Position numbers and translations under genes: made by a program. From contig NC_090797.1 in assembly GCF_040054535.1 (NCBI RefSeq), positions 8,983,001-9,047,000 on the forward strand: 64,000 nucleotides of DNA, in the 5' to 3' direction. The notes below the pieces were generated by a model, which saw nothing but the letters and a program-made list of their open reading frames with translations, did no database searches and had not been told where the DNA came from. The stretch is from Antennarius striatus (lineage: Eukaryota; Chordata; Actinopteri; Lophiiformes; Antennariidae). How positions within the stretch are numbered: the first letter of the stretch is position 1; each line of letters starts with the position of its first letter. Of the stretch, positions 22,719 through 37,997 are shown piece by piece.

Positions 22719-23888
22719 AACATAATGCAGGAGAGGGTCATTGTTCTTACAATATCACTTGGTACTGTCTAGTTAGTTTCTGGTGGGAAGAACATGATTA
22801 TAAAGTTTTTTAGAAACGAGCAGTTATATTATGTTGCCCCCATGTTTGTTTTAACTTTGACCAAACTTGTTTTTCTAGGTTTATAATAGCCTTGAATCAC
22901 CTTCCTAATGTGATTGTTATATATTTTCTTTTATTTATTTATTTTTATTGCTTTCTTTTTTCTTTAGAATTATGATTTACCTGCAATTGAGATGGAAATG
23001 AAAACCTCTCATTGTAAATTAGGTGATTACAAATTGTTTTCTGAAACAGACCTACTTAATCTAGAAATTCTATCAATTTAAGTAATTAAATTGCATTTGA
23101 CTGATCCAGAACGTTATGAGTGGCTTATTTAGAAGTGAAATTATTTGCACATCCTGTAACTATAGTGATTCCTTCAGTTTCGTCAGGGCTTGTACATTCT
23201 AGAAACCATGAAACCTTTTAGCTGAAATTTTTAGTCGATTTATGTTGTATGAAAAAAATTAACTTCCTTATTTAATTTTAATTGTTGAGGTGTTATTATT
23301 AAAATAAATCAATGTGATAAAACAACAAAAAAACACTCACCATAAATTTCACAGGTAATACAACTAGATTCCACATTTTAGCCAATCATGAGCTACTGTG
23401 AGTAAATTTGCATCACACCTCAGAGAATTTCTTACTGTGTTAGCAGAAACAAGCTTGTTCTGGTGCCGGTTGCCTCAGTTGCTGTAATAAATTTACAAAG
23501 TAGAAGGTCATGTTTTTTGCTGAGTTAACAAGTTTCACCTCTAGACGGACGGACAGATACTCTGTTAATCCCGGAGGAAATTGTGAGTAGTTTCCTGCTT
23601 CCTTAATTCAAGGCATCAGTAAAACTGAACATACAGCTAAAAGCACAAAATCAAAATGGACCAGACTTTAGTAAAAGAAAATACCAAGAGTCCATTCATG
23701 GGTAGAATTGGTTATGTCCGATCATCTGTGGAGAGCCAGGACCAGCTCCACTAGTCGTAGGGTCGGTTGGCTGATCGGATAGTGAGGCAGCAGCTTCTCC
23801 TCAGCACATGATGGCTTCACAGAGTACCTGGAGGCAAGAGAACAATCATACACACTGAATTCAGATCAGGCAAATTTCAACATGATGC
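22719..23888. other. Convergent intergenic region
   Basis: 1.17 kb between the stop codons of two convergent genes; it must hold both 3'UTRs. An AATAAA on the plus strand lies near 23303. A LINE-tail-like piece (GTTAATCCCGGAGGAAATTG, about 23562-23582) is present. No gene is visible. Confidence 0.5.
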
Positions 23889-26117
23889 CTAACGCTGGAC
23901 TGTGTTGGTCTCATTCAGCTGAAGAAAAAGCAGCTCAAACCTGAACTCCTCTCTGAAGTGGGATCGGAGGTGCTGTGCCAGCCGGTCGCCGTGCCGCAGG
24001 CAGGCCTGCAGGAGGTAACAGCGCTGGAAGAGCAGAACGGACTGAAATGGACTCAGAAATGACTTCTGTTGGTCTGACAAAACCAGAACCACCTGGTGGG
24101 CCTGGTGGTCAATGAAGGACATCTATAAAAGACAAGTAGAATAAATCTATTACATTTACATTTGTTTGCTATTAGTTTTGGATACAGATGTCAACTGACT
24201 TTTAGCTTTTCTGAGCATTTTTCGTGTCTTATTTGTTCTAATGTCTCCCTGGTGAAGTAATCAGTAGGGACATCCCATACAAGTAGTTTTCTTTCATTTT
24301 CACCTGATGGGATTGTAAATGGTTTACCAGGTGAGGGTGAGGCTGCAGGACTCGGAGGATCCAGCCAACAGAGAGGAAGTTGTCAGTAGATGAACATCTG
24401 CTGGCCTAAAACACAGAAGAGGTTAAAAAAGTGTAAAGTTTCTTTATCATAATTACTTTCATTGGGTGGTTGAGGACACACTACAGCTCCAAAAGTGCAC
24501 TTGTGAAGCAATAGAAATGAGACGCTGTGTGATCAGACTTCTCTAAAGTACATTGAGGAGGTCTTTAAAGTCTGTGTGGAGCCCTGAATCCCAGAGACTC
24601 CAGCTACAGTTCAGACAGACACTTACTCAAAGGTTATTGCAACACACATCTAATGATGTACAAGAAATAACACTCATACGACAATGTAGATAGGTTTTTT
24701 TTATTTGATATATACAATATACTAAAAGGATGATGTTTTGAGTTAACTCACCTCATGACCAAAAAGCAACATCTCAAACAGCAGAGAGCAGGAAGCATCC
24801 AGATACTCTGATAGTAAAACCTGAAGCTGAGACAATGAGGGACAGCTACAGAGTTAAAAAACAACAACAACAACAATAAAAATAATAATAAAAAAAAAAA
24901 TAATAAAAATAATAATAATAATAATATTAATAATAATGTGAGTAGAGAGGAGCTCACCTCAGAGTCTTCAGAGCTTTGGTTTTGTGTTTGGAGCCTTGGA
25001 TCACATATCAAAGACAGCAGCATCCTGGAGGCCAGGGCACCTCTGCAGAGAGACGACAGCCAGGATTTACGGTGGAGAGGGATGAAATCCATTCTGAATT
25101 TCCAGATTCAAGCATTCACAGGGAGAGATGACAGACGGGATGTTTACTTTTCGGCGGAGAGCAGGTTGAGTCTGGAAGGTTCCACCTCTGTCTGTCTAAA
25201 CATGACGGCGAGCGTCTGGGTGATCAGAGTGCTAAGTCTGAACACAGGGATGCAGCTGTTAGTGTGTGCAGGTCCAGAGACACGAAACACCAATTCAAAT
25301 CAGTTTGAGTTACTGATGTCAAATCACAACTCAGGTTATGTTAATGAGTTTTCACTTTGACTCCATATTTAACACACATGCAATAATCCCCAACAACATA
25401 CATGAAAAACTGCCTGTTAACAGGAAGAAACCTTGTGGAATGTAGCCGCAAGAGGGCACAAGTGGTGAGACCAGCGATGTTGTTTGGTCTAGAGACAGTG
25501 TCACTGAGGAAAAGACAGGAGACAGAGCTGGAGGTGCAGAGATGAAGATGCTGAGGTTCTCTTTGGGAGTGACCAGGAAGGATAGGATCAGGAATGAGTA
25601 CATCAGAGGGACAGCACAGTCAGGGAGTCAGAGAGGCCAGACTGAGATGGTTTGGACATGTCCAGAGGAGAGATAGTGAATATATTGGTAGAAGGATGCT
25701 GAGTTTTGAACTGCCAGGCAGGAGGCCTAGAGGAAGACCAAAGAGGAGGTTTATGGATGTAGTGAAAGAGGACATGAAGGTAGTTGGTGTGAGAGAAGAG
25801 GATGCAGAAGACAGGGCTAGATGGAGGCAACTGATTCGCTGTGGCGACCCCTGAAGGGAAAAGCTGAAAGGAGAAGAAGAAGAAGAACAGGAAGAAGGAG
25901 GTGGGCAGTGCCTTTGCTATGATTGGTTAGGGTGAGAGAGGGAGAGAGGGGGAGATGGATGGGAATTCCTAACTGATACATGGGATTAAGGTAAGATGCA
26001 AAGTGAATTCAAGGAATCATGTTTTTGCATGTTAAAGTGACTTTTTCTACAAATGACTTTTCAATCAGAACAGTGTTGTTCTTTGGTCAGGGGTGAAGAT
26101 ATGCACTACAACTCAAA

Positions 26118-26192
<75 letters not shown>

Positions 26193-26869
26193 CACGGAAG
26201 CTTACAGAAGCTGATCAGCTGTGTAGACACCAAGGTGCCCACGTCCACGGAGAGAATCTTCTAGGGTCTCGACCAGAAAGACACACATCTGTCTGGACTG
26301 AAACACACACAACAACGGAAAGTGTTCACCCAGTGGTAACCAGATAAAACTGCTCACGTCTCCTCTGGCTTTGGTTTGCATTTATCACAAACTAGAATGA
26401 TTTAATAGGGTTACAATCGTATTCCTTGTCATTCAACCTGTTGCTTGTTGATTGTTTCCTTGGTTATTATAATACTAATAGTAATAATAGTACTAATACT
26501 AATATTAATACTAGTACAATCACTAAGAACAATACTACTCTCATTGTAGCTCTAAAGATGTGACTATTGTTCATTTTTAGAATAAATTAATTAACTTCAA
26601 CTGCATTTTTTATTTATTAGATGTCTTTGTTTTAAAAGAGTTCAGTGGATAAAGCTACAGTTGGTAGCTAGTGGCCAGAGAAAGAATAGTGTCACATAAA
26701 CAAAGAGCACTTTGACCTCCTCACCCTCCAAAACAGTCGGCACAGTGCGACGTTACGGTGAGCAGCAGTTCTCAGCTCCTGCAGCAGCAGGTAGAGACTC
26801 TCCACACCGAGTCCCTCCCGCAGGAGCTCAGAGCTCAGCTGAGCAAACAGGTTAGCTGTCCGCTCCCAA

Positions 26870-26903
<34 letters not shown>

Positions 26904-29900
26904 CATAAAGGAGTAAATCCAATCCTCGACTTCAAGCGTTTTTCTTTTTTTTTTTTTACCTGATGGGAGGATTTTGATTTCCAGGAGACGAGTCAGTCGA
27001 AACTCTGCACCTTCCTCTGTAGAGCGGGTCTAACAATAGAGTGGATCTCTGAACACACACACACACACACACGAGTCTGGTTAATGTGATGGGAAACCAG
27101 ATGTCTTCATTTCTTTTAATAGTGCTTTTTCTCAGCATTTTGAAATTAACATCAACTATGTGACATATTTTCAAGCAATTTGGTGGAAAAGAGAGAAATG
27201 TCTCAACAACAGACTTCTGGAGTCAACAGAGATGAAGAGATGTGATTGTTTTTGCATAACTGTGAATTTACTTTCATCAAATTAAACGTTCTTAAGCATG
27301 CAGACCAGTGGACAGAGGCCATGGTCGCTCAGTTATTATCTGTATTGGTTTATTAATGTAGGTTAAAACCTGGAAGTTGGATTAGGGTTTATTTAATTAA
27401 AAGGAACATTCTCTGCGGCCGCTGATTTTACAGATCATTACAAGTGTGAAACACGAAGCCTTTTGTAACTCCAGGTGGAGATAAGTGGAACAAGAAACAA
27501 ATTTAAAGTTGACTGATCAGAGGATTTGGATTTTTCTAAACCTCTGTTCCTCCTCATCTCAACCAAATAGAATGCTTTCACTCACAATGATGAAACTGTT
27601 CCACAAGCTCTGCAGATGGAAGTAAAGTCTGGACGTATGTGAAACGGCATAGAGATGCAGATCGGTTTCCCTCTTCTCTTCGCTGCTCACATGGTCTTGT
27701 CTCACCAAGCGGGTCAGAACTGAACCGATGCTCCTTGACACCTGAACATCACATTACATCCTCCTTTAATATGATGAAGCTAAATGTCCAGACTTAAGAA
27801 AAAAAGCTTTACTGATGCAGCATCAGTAGCAGCTTGTCTCAATATTTTGTTGCCCTCTCAAAGATGAGGGTAACAAAACATTGACACACTTAATGTTTTG
27901 CGTTACTGTTTTGTCTTCACCACACAGAATTTCAATTCACAGCTCACTTGCAAGAACTTAAAACTTTACAATGTCCTTGAAACAAAATGATATTTGTTTT
28001 CAGATTTGACTGATCAATCATTTGCTCAGCAAAATGCTTAAAAATGATGTAATTTAAGTATGAATGGAATTTGTGACCATTTTTTCCTTGAAAAAAAAGA
28101 TTGATTTTGTGTCAAAGAGACAACTGATTAATCCAATAATAATTTTGGATCTAATAAGTGCACAATTAAAACTGTAAAAATGTACGTATCTATCCATCCA
28201 TCCATACCTGGCCACGTTCAGGTGTGTTCCGTCCTTCATTTGATGGTGACAAAGGAGGTTTGGGGGAAATGGTGGAGGAGTAAAGGAAGAGTGGGGCAGT
28301 GCTGGGAGGTTGCGGGACCCTTGGGAGACCCAGAGTCTCTGGATGGGGACAAGAGGTGGAACGTACCGGTGCCAAGATGTGAACCTCCGCTGTCCTGTGT
28401 TCACTGTGATTCCTGAAGAACAGGGAAAGACGTGTCCGATGTAATTTGATGTCATAGGACTAGAATGTTTTCACAGGAGATGTTTTGTTTTAAACAGGAA
28501 GAGTACAAATGCTAGTTGTACTATTAACAGCAAAAAATATAGATTCTCCAAAGTACAGTCCATGTTCAGGACGTTACTGACGGCAAATCAGGAGGCGGCT
28601 CAGCAATTTCAACAGAATGGTTTCAAGCTGCCTCATGTCCCCGAAGATCCATCATTACTGATCTCAATGTGTGTGTGTTTTTGTGTCTGTGTGTGTGTTG
28701 TGTTGTGGTGTTTAATGACTTCCCAGGGGTTAGCTGCCGTTGTGCAAAGAGACAGACACACATGAGCCAGCATTTGCATGGTACACATCCATCTAACAGA
28801 CGTGTGTATCCAGGTAACAGTTCTGCGTTTAATGAAAGCAAATCTGTTTCCTCTTGTGTCTTCGACGTCAACTAACTGTCTCCTGACAGACACATAAGAG
28901 GAACAGAGGAAGTACCGGACACAGAACAATAAAAAACAACATTATGATTCGATTATTACTTTACAGTAAAAAACATTAAAGGTCATTTTAAATTTGGCTC
29001 TCAAGCATACAACGTTTTAGTTTGTGGTTGCAGATTTCCTCAGAGCTACAGGTGATCTGAGGTGAAACACGTCTCTCTTTATCAAATAGTCATGAGCTAC
29101 CCGAGACGCCGAGGAGGATCATATGGAGGCAGCTTTCACTTAACTCATTCAATTGTTTCCCAACCAAAAGGTAAGGATGTCTTACCGCCAAAGGCCTGTG
29201 TCTTGAATGAGAAAAGTACGTGTACATTTAACAGCTCCTAAAGTTTAACCGTTCAGGTTGGTCCCCTGCAGGCAGCAGCTGTAAAGGTTTTATAGCTCAA
29301 AGCGTTTGTCTGTCTCCCTGACTACCAGACATTACAGGAGGGAACAAATGCTGAATTTAAACATGCAATGACAGCATAGAGCTGCAAATCTGAAGTGACA
29401 TACAATCCCTTCAATTGTGAAGGATTAAATAACTTTAATAAACAACAGTACACTTATTAGCTGTAAATTGTGAGCATTCTAATCTATTACTAGTTATTAA
29501 AAGGCAGACAATTTTTTTCTGATGAAAACTGGAAAAATCACACAAAATCGAGACAAAAACAATCTTTTCTATATAATAAAGCATAGATGCATCCTTAGAA
29601 ACAGTCCAATGTGTGGCCATAGAAAAGGATTTACTGGATACAATTCTGATTGAATAGCAAAGGTCACTTCAGCACCAAGCGTAGTTTATAAGATGTGCCC
29701 TGATGCACTCTGGACACGGACTTCGCTGAGGCCAGAGCAACACTGTTCCCATGGAAACGTCAAAAATAAAAATGATTTGACGTCGTTGTGATGTGCAATA
29801 CTGTGAATATTTGACATTAAAATATGATCCATTAATTCAATTTTAATCGAAGACATTTAAGAAGTATCAACAATCAAAGCTGGACTCCAGGCACAATTCA

Positions 29901-31136
29901 AATATCCGTGTGTGTGTGTGTGTGTGTGATACTCACCCCTGTGTAGGATATCCTGTTGGGGAAATGAAGGCACAGGGTGGTTAAGGTTACAGGCATCAGG
30001 GGAAATAAAGGAAGAAACAAAAAACAAGTTTCATAGCTGTTATATTTGGGACGGATTTTCACCAACAGAATCAAGAAGCCACTTTATATTTACACTTTAC
30101 TTAGGGTGTGCATAATTCAAATACCTTGCATTTGCTTGTTTTTATTTACTTATTAATCCATTCTTGTACCCATTTAGGTACCAGAGCCTTTCCTCCAAGA
30201 CATCCTGGTTTACACTGAACAAACCCACGGTGGCTCCATGTGAGCACGTCAACGTGTTTCGTGACATTTTAGATGTGCATCAGGTAAAAATGTCCCCTCA
30301 CCTTGTGAGCTGTGAGCTACCGATGGCCAGCGGCTGGATCTCTGAGAGGATGAGGTCGCAGGAGTTGTTCCTGGTGTCTGGTCTCTTCCCAGCCAGCGTC
30401 GCTGCCTCCCAGTAGGCTGGTCAGTGAAGTAGGAGATCCGGATGTGCTGACAGAGCTCCCTGTGCTTCCCATGTAGGAAATCTGGGAGGTCATTGACCTG
30501 GTGATGGAATGGTGCAGAAGATCTGCATTGTTTGTTTGGTTTGATGGTTTTTTCAAGTTGCAAGGACACAACTCTACAGCTTAACAAGATGTATTAAGAA
30601 AATCAGTGACAAATAAGTGACAAATAAGAACTTTATTGGATTCAGATTTTGCAATAGTAAAAGGTTATGGGAGCACATGTTCTCCCCTTGCCTTTCACTA
30701 AAAATCATTATCTGGATGACCGTGACCTGTCCTGTATGGAGCCGCTTTTACGCACTGGTTGAGTGAGTGTCCAAGTGTTTTCCATCCTCTATTATTCCAC
30801 GAAACTTGGTAATGCGACCCACGCTGGGGAAAAAAGCCCGGAATAAAGAGTTGAAGACAAAAAGATCGGGTGGAACTAACTCACCAGCTCGATGTCTCGG
30901 ACGCGCCTGAAGTTAAAGGCAGCCGTGAGAGCGCGGGGAGGGTATTCCGTCAGGTAGACGCAGGTGTCGGTCAGGACCACGTGCATGTACATCTTATTGA
31001 TGGTGTCCGATATCACCACGCAGGGTTCGTAGGATCGAATCCGCTCGTACACCGCCCGGTCCATGTTTCGCTTCAAGAACGCGTCCAGCTTCATGTTTCG
31101 GCGTGAGGGGAGAGAATCGGAGCCGAACCGCGCCAT
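23889..31136 (-). CDS. c12orf56: C12orf56 homolog (uncharacterised protein)
   Basis: Twelve exons on the minus strand: 31136-30885, 30497-30302, 29957-29942 (16 nt, inferred), 28412-28208, 27741-27586, 27048-26960, 26869-26725, 26297-26206, 25042-24958, 24826-24752, 24405-24328 and 24122-23889. Phases agree throughout, giving 540 residues (the human protein is about 620 from memory). The start region reads KLDAFLKRNMDRAVYERI, YEPCVVISDTINKMYMHVVL and VYLTEYPPRAL, and continues VNDLPDFLHGKHRELCQHIR; I recognise this as the C12orf56/DUF4551 family. A Pro/Ser-rich linker (about residues 155-223) separates it from a Leu-rich, helical-looking C-terminal half (LLREGLGVESLYLLLQELR, YLDASCSLLFEMLLFGHE). 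No catalytic motif, signal peptide or membrane segment is seen. The function is unknown to me. Coding order and phases are strong; the 16-nt exon is the weakest join. Confidence 0.85.
24854..24936. repeat. (AAT/AAC)n microsatellite
   Basis: Imperfect trinucleotide run in the intron between C12orf56-homolog exons 9 and 10, about 20 bases after the exon 9 donor as transcribed. Confidence 0.9.
25459..25890 (+). mobile_element. Non-LTR retrotransposon 3' fragment, second copy
   Basis: Encodes LRWFGHVQRR, LPGRRPRGRPKR, EDAEDRARWRQLIRCGDP and ends GGGAAAAGC followed by an AGA-rich tail. It closely matches 8810-9220 but has small deletions that break the frame (one base in the GCAGAGATGAAG region, and a shortened segment near 25615). 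It sits in intron 8 of the C12orf56 homolog, antisense to that gene. Confidence 0.88.
26123..26188. repeat. (CA)n microsatellite in C12orf56 homolog
   Basis: As transcribed this is a (TG)n run starting about 17 bases after the exon 8 donor. Shorter runs at 26873-26899 and 27055-27072 lie directly before the acceptors of exons 7 and 6. Confidence 0.97.
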
Positions 31137-31340
31137 TGGGGACTCTGTGACGTCAGCAGCCAGGTGTTCCGCTCAGGATCTCCATCAGGCAGGTGTCAGG
31201 TGTGACTCGATCGCATCCACCGCTGCAGTTAAATTGACGAGGTCGAGCTCCATCACAGCACACAGCTGTCCGATTGGTCCGCGCGAACCAGGAGAAACGC
31301 TGCTGATTGGTCGAAATGCAGTACATGCCTTCAGGGTTCT
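31137..31340 (-). promoter_or_regulatory. Probable C12orf56-homolog promoter region
   Basis: GC-richer than its surroundings, with several CpGs and two ATTGG (CCAAT-box) elements around 31270-31310, directly upstream of the start codon. Inferred from composition and position only. Confidence 0.45.
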
Positions 31341-32169
31341 GGATGTGGAGTAGAAAAATGTTGAGGTTCAGACCTACATTGAACAATCGGGAATCCGATC
31401 AAACTCAGCTGATATTTCGTGTCAAGAGATTGCTGACATTTTTTTTTTTTTAATTTACCAAGTTTTTATTTTTCATTTTTACAGATGAGATTTGATGACT
31501 TAAGTAACAGCAGGTCATGGTAGATCTCTGTGTTGAATAAGATCATCTGACATGGAGGAAAAAATGATGCGTCGCCTTTCATTGAAAACTGAAGACTCGG
31601 AATTGAGAGGCGAAATGTCTTCATACGTTTCCTACAAGTCTATTTGTCTGTGTTCAGCACATTCTAAGGGGTTAAAATACTCACTGTTTCAGATTATATA
31701 CGCTCCCTTTGTGCCAGTAATGACATGATAAATATATATTTTTCTTTGTGTTATTTACTTATTTTTTTTTGCAATTCCTTTCAAAATAAAGCTGCTGGAG
31801 GCGAGACTAAAAATTAACATGTCCAGTAAGAAGTAAATTTTGTGGTGTTGTAGGTTCCCAAAAATACCACTAGAGGGCGATAGCCTCTAAAACACCTGGT
31901 CAACATGCCTTCTGCTTTACGGCAAGTAGGCTAAGCCTAAACTGATGTCAGAGATACACAGGTATATTAAACATAGTGAATCATACATGTTTTAATTGAA
32001 ATGAATATTGTTAAAAGTATAAATTTGTTTATTAGTGCTACAAATTAAATATAAAATTTTGTCAATACAGTATTGGCCTTGGAGATTTGATGTAAGTCTA
32101 GAAAAATGTTGAAAATGCTGTCTTCTTCATCCTCCTTCTCTGCCTCGTCTTCCTCTCTCTAACCCCTCT

Positions 32170-32170
<1 letters not shown>

Positions 32171-32246
<76 letters not shown>
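32171..32246. repeat. (CA)n microsatellite
   Basis: Pure dinucleotide run of about 76 bp in the intergenic region between two head-to-head genes. Confidence 0.97.
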
Positions 32247-32247
<1 letters not shown>

Positions 32248-33299
32248 CAGTGCCTGCAGCTTCTTGAACGGGAGCTTTGTAAATGGCTGCAGAGATGAAC
32301 GAGGAGCTGTTTCAAGAACCAAAACTCACACATACACACCATGAAGGAGATGAAGGCCGTGTTGTTCAGCGGAGGAACACACTCACTCTTTTATGGAGCT
32401 TGGTTAGAAGACTGAGACACTATAGACACACAGGCCCAGCTCCAACTTCTGTAGGACTCTAGTTTGAAGCTGAGGTTATTGTTAATGTGTTAAAAATTAG
32501 AATTAAACGCCCCCAAATTGAGCCTTTAACAACAAATTATTCTGTTCACAATAAACTACTTTATAATGCCTCTTGAATGGTTTTGTTTACTGTCAGGAAA
32601 AACTGAGGATGAGAGAGGGTTAAAGAAAATAATAGAAGAGATTGAATGCTCAACATTCATTAATCTATACCAGAATAAAAAGGTTTGTCCTGTTTACGTC
32701 TTAACTGATATTGACACCGTGTGTATAGCTTTGTAACTGTCTGGATAGGTGTTGGTTTGACTAAATAAAGGAAAAAAAGGAATGAGATCTTTTGCCTCAT
32801 TACAAATAGTGATATCACAGTGTCAAAGTACTTCACTCAAACAAATGTATGTGTTAAGTACACATGATTTATCATTAAAATATGCATTCAGTACTAAAGA
32901 AATATTAAAATACACATGCAGCTTGTAGAATGCAGTACAGTATATTGCATTCTGTTACGATCCATCTCATTGTAACTTCGAATTATACTTTCTCATTTCT
33001 AATTATGACATCCAGTATTATTTGCAAAGAATACGCACACTAACATATAGAAGGGATTAAATATATTCAGGTATTTTTAGAATTCGTAGAGCAGACAAAC
33101 AACATAATCAAAGTTATATAGTCTCAAAATTGTGCCAACAGTAAATGAGATGGTCTTGAATATTTTATAGGTGCTTGATAAGAATACAATATTAAAAACC
33201 TTATAATTGATATAACAGCATACATCTGTCTCAGACTAGTAATAGAGCGCCAGTGTTTGGATAATTTTTCATAACTGTCTGTGCTTAAAGACTACCTCC

Positions 33300-33482
33300 A
33301 TGGCTGTGGTTTTGATCAGCTGGATTGCACTGCACTGCATCCTCATCATCCTCACCATCATTGGTGTAAGTATGCATGCAGCTGCAAACAAAGGTTGTGG
33401 GCTGATCCATCACACTGTTGTCATTGTTCTGCAGAAAATCAGTCCCATTTCCACCAGAGAGAGAAAAACACACACTGACTGA
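33300..33482 (+). CDS. Candidate single-pass membrane microprotein (unrecognised)
   Basis: An open frame of 60 codons begins MAVVLISWIALHCILIILT, a clear hydrophobic segment. A 69-nt interval inside it (33366-33434) has a GTAAGT donor and a CTGCAG acceptor and is a multiple of three. The frame therefore stays open whether or not the interval is spliced; spliced, it encodes 37 residues with a basic tail (KISPISTRERKTHTD). I do not recognise it. The start context has T at -3. It could be chance. Confidence 0.2.
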   Translation: MAVVLISWIALHCILIILTIIGVSMHAAANKGCGLIHHTVVIVLQKISPISTRERKTHTD

Positions 33483-34289
33483 TTGACCTCTGTGACATTT
33501 TGAAGATCAGGATTGATGTTCAGACTCTTCTCTCTGCTATCATGTTTGAAGTGCCATGTTCGTGGGTTTAATATTTGTCCCATATACAAACTTAAGAGAC
33601 TGAAATCACCAATATTAAAATGTCTTTATGCAAATAATATATGTTTTTTAATAAATATATATATTGCATTTGTTTTACTGCCAGCTGACTATTAAAGTTA
33701 GCTTATGATGACAATAAAAAATTGTTCAAAAACTTGGAACTGCCATGTTTTTCAGTAAGGGTGTGTTTGGGCTGCATATAACTAGATATAAAGCTGTATT
33801 GTATGTGTTTCCTGGAGAACTGACAGTATATGTTTAAATTGATAAGTTTTATATTTAGATCATATTTTTACATGTTTTAATTGTACACTTAGTCATAAAA
33901 CTATCATTTGCCTAATGTTCTTTGGTCTGCAATAATTTATATTCACAACTATAATTGTAAAATTCAGATAAATGTACTAGAGTTGAATAGCTAGTGCATG
34001 TTCAGCAGTAGCAGTTCTGTTGTGTTGTAGTAAATGTGAGTTAACTAAGTCTAATTTAGAGAGAGCACACTGTGAAACATTTATACACAAACTGTGTAAC
34101 ACCCCTGGTCAAGTTTGTGAGCATCTTTTCAGGTTTATTTGTGTGTTTTTGTTTGTGTTTTTGATTGCTCTCATAATTTTTATTTATTTATTTATTTTTT
34201 TTAAAGGAATTCTATAGAAAAATAGAGAAATCCAGGACCAACAAAAAGCCAAGTAGGAGCAGCGTGGGCGGACAGAAATCTTTCTGTGG

Positions 34290-34460
34290 GTGTTGAGCAG
34301 CTGATCGTTTGTCGCCCGGACCAGCTTTCTGTTGCGTGCGCGCTCAGTCCATCACACCCGAACAGCCACAGACGGAACAGAACAGACGAACCGGACCGGA
34401 CCGAACCGACTGACCCGAACCCTCCGTCCACCGACCGGCTGACAGTGACAGACAGCAAGG
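34290..34460 (+). promoter_or_regulatory. CpG-rich 5'UTR/promoter of cd9 first exon 1a
   Basis: The stretch directly upstream of the ATG at 34461 is rich in CpG and in CGGACCG-type repeats, unlike the AT-rich surroundings. It looks like a transcribed 5' leader. Confidence 0.5.
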
Positions 34461-34528
34461 ATGACGGCTCTAAGCAGCTGGGAGCTGTGCGTCAAGTACG
34501 CGCTCTTCATCTTTAATTTCGTCTTTTG
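34461..34528 (+). CDS. cd9: Alternative or relic tetraspanin first exon (exon 1a)
   Basis: Starts at ATG 34461 and encodes a tetraspanin N terminus (WELCVKYALFIFNFVF). The only consensus donor (GTGAGT at 34529) leaves two bases of a codon, while cd9 exon 2 needs phase 0. The product would be out of frame with cd9 exon 2 by canonical splicing (see findings). No other tetraspanin exon set is visible between here and 42347. Confidence 0.6.
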
Positions 34529-34696
34529 GTGAGTCCTGATAACAAGCCAGTTATAACGCGTTATAATGCAGCCACAGACTGGTCATAATAAAACCAGTTT
34601 AATTCCTTACAATGTAAGTCATGAAATTACCAGCTACAATAAATTTGCATTGTTGCACCAAAAGCAATATTTTGGTGACAAGATCAGTCCTACCAG

Positions 34697-37997
<3,301 letters not shown>

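Larger units (their letters stand above)
31341..34289. other. Intergenic region between C12orf56 homolog and cd9 first exon 1a
   Basis: Mostly AT-rich and unique. It holds a CTCF-like motif (31867-31880), a (CA)n run (32171-32246) and a possible two-exon micro-ORF at 33300-33482. No recognised gene. Confidence 0.5.

Noticed and set aside
29160-29220. Possible extra C12orf56-homolog exon before a GTAAGA donor
   Set aside because: The acceptor is weak and adding it breaks the phase that the 16-nt exon satisfies.
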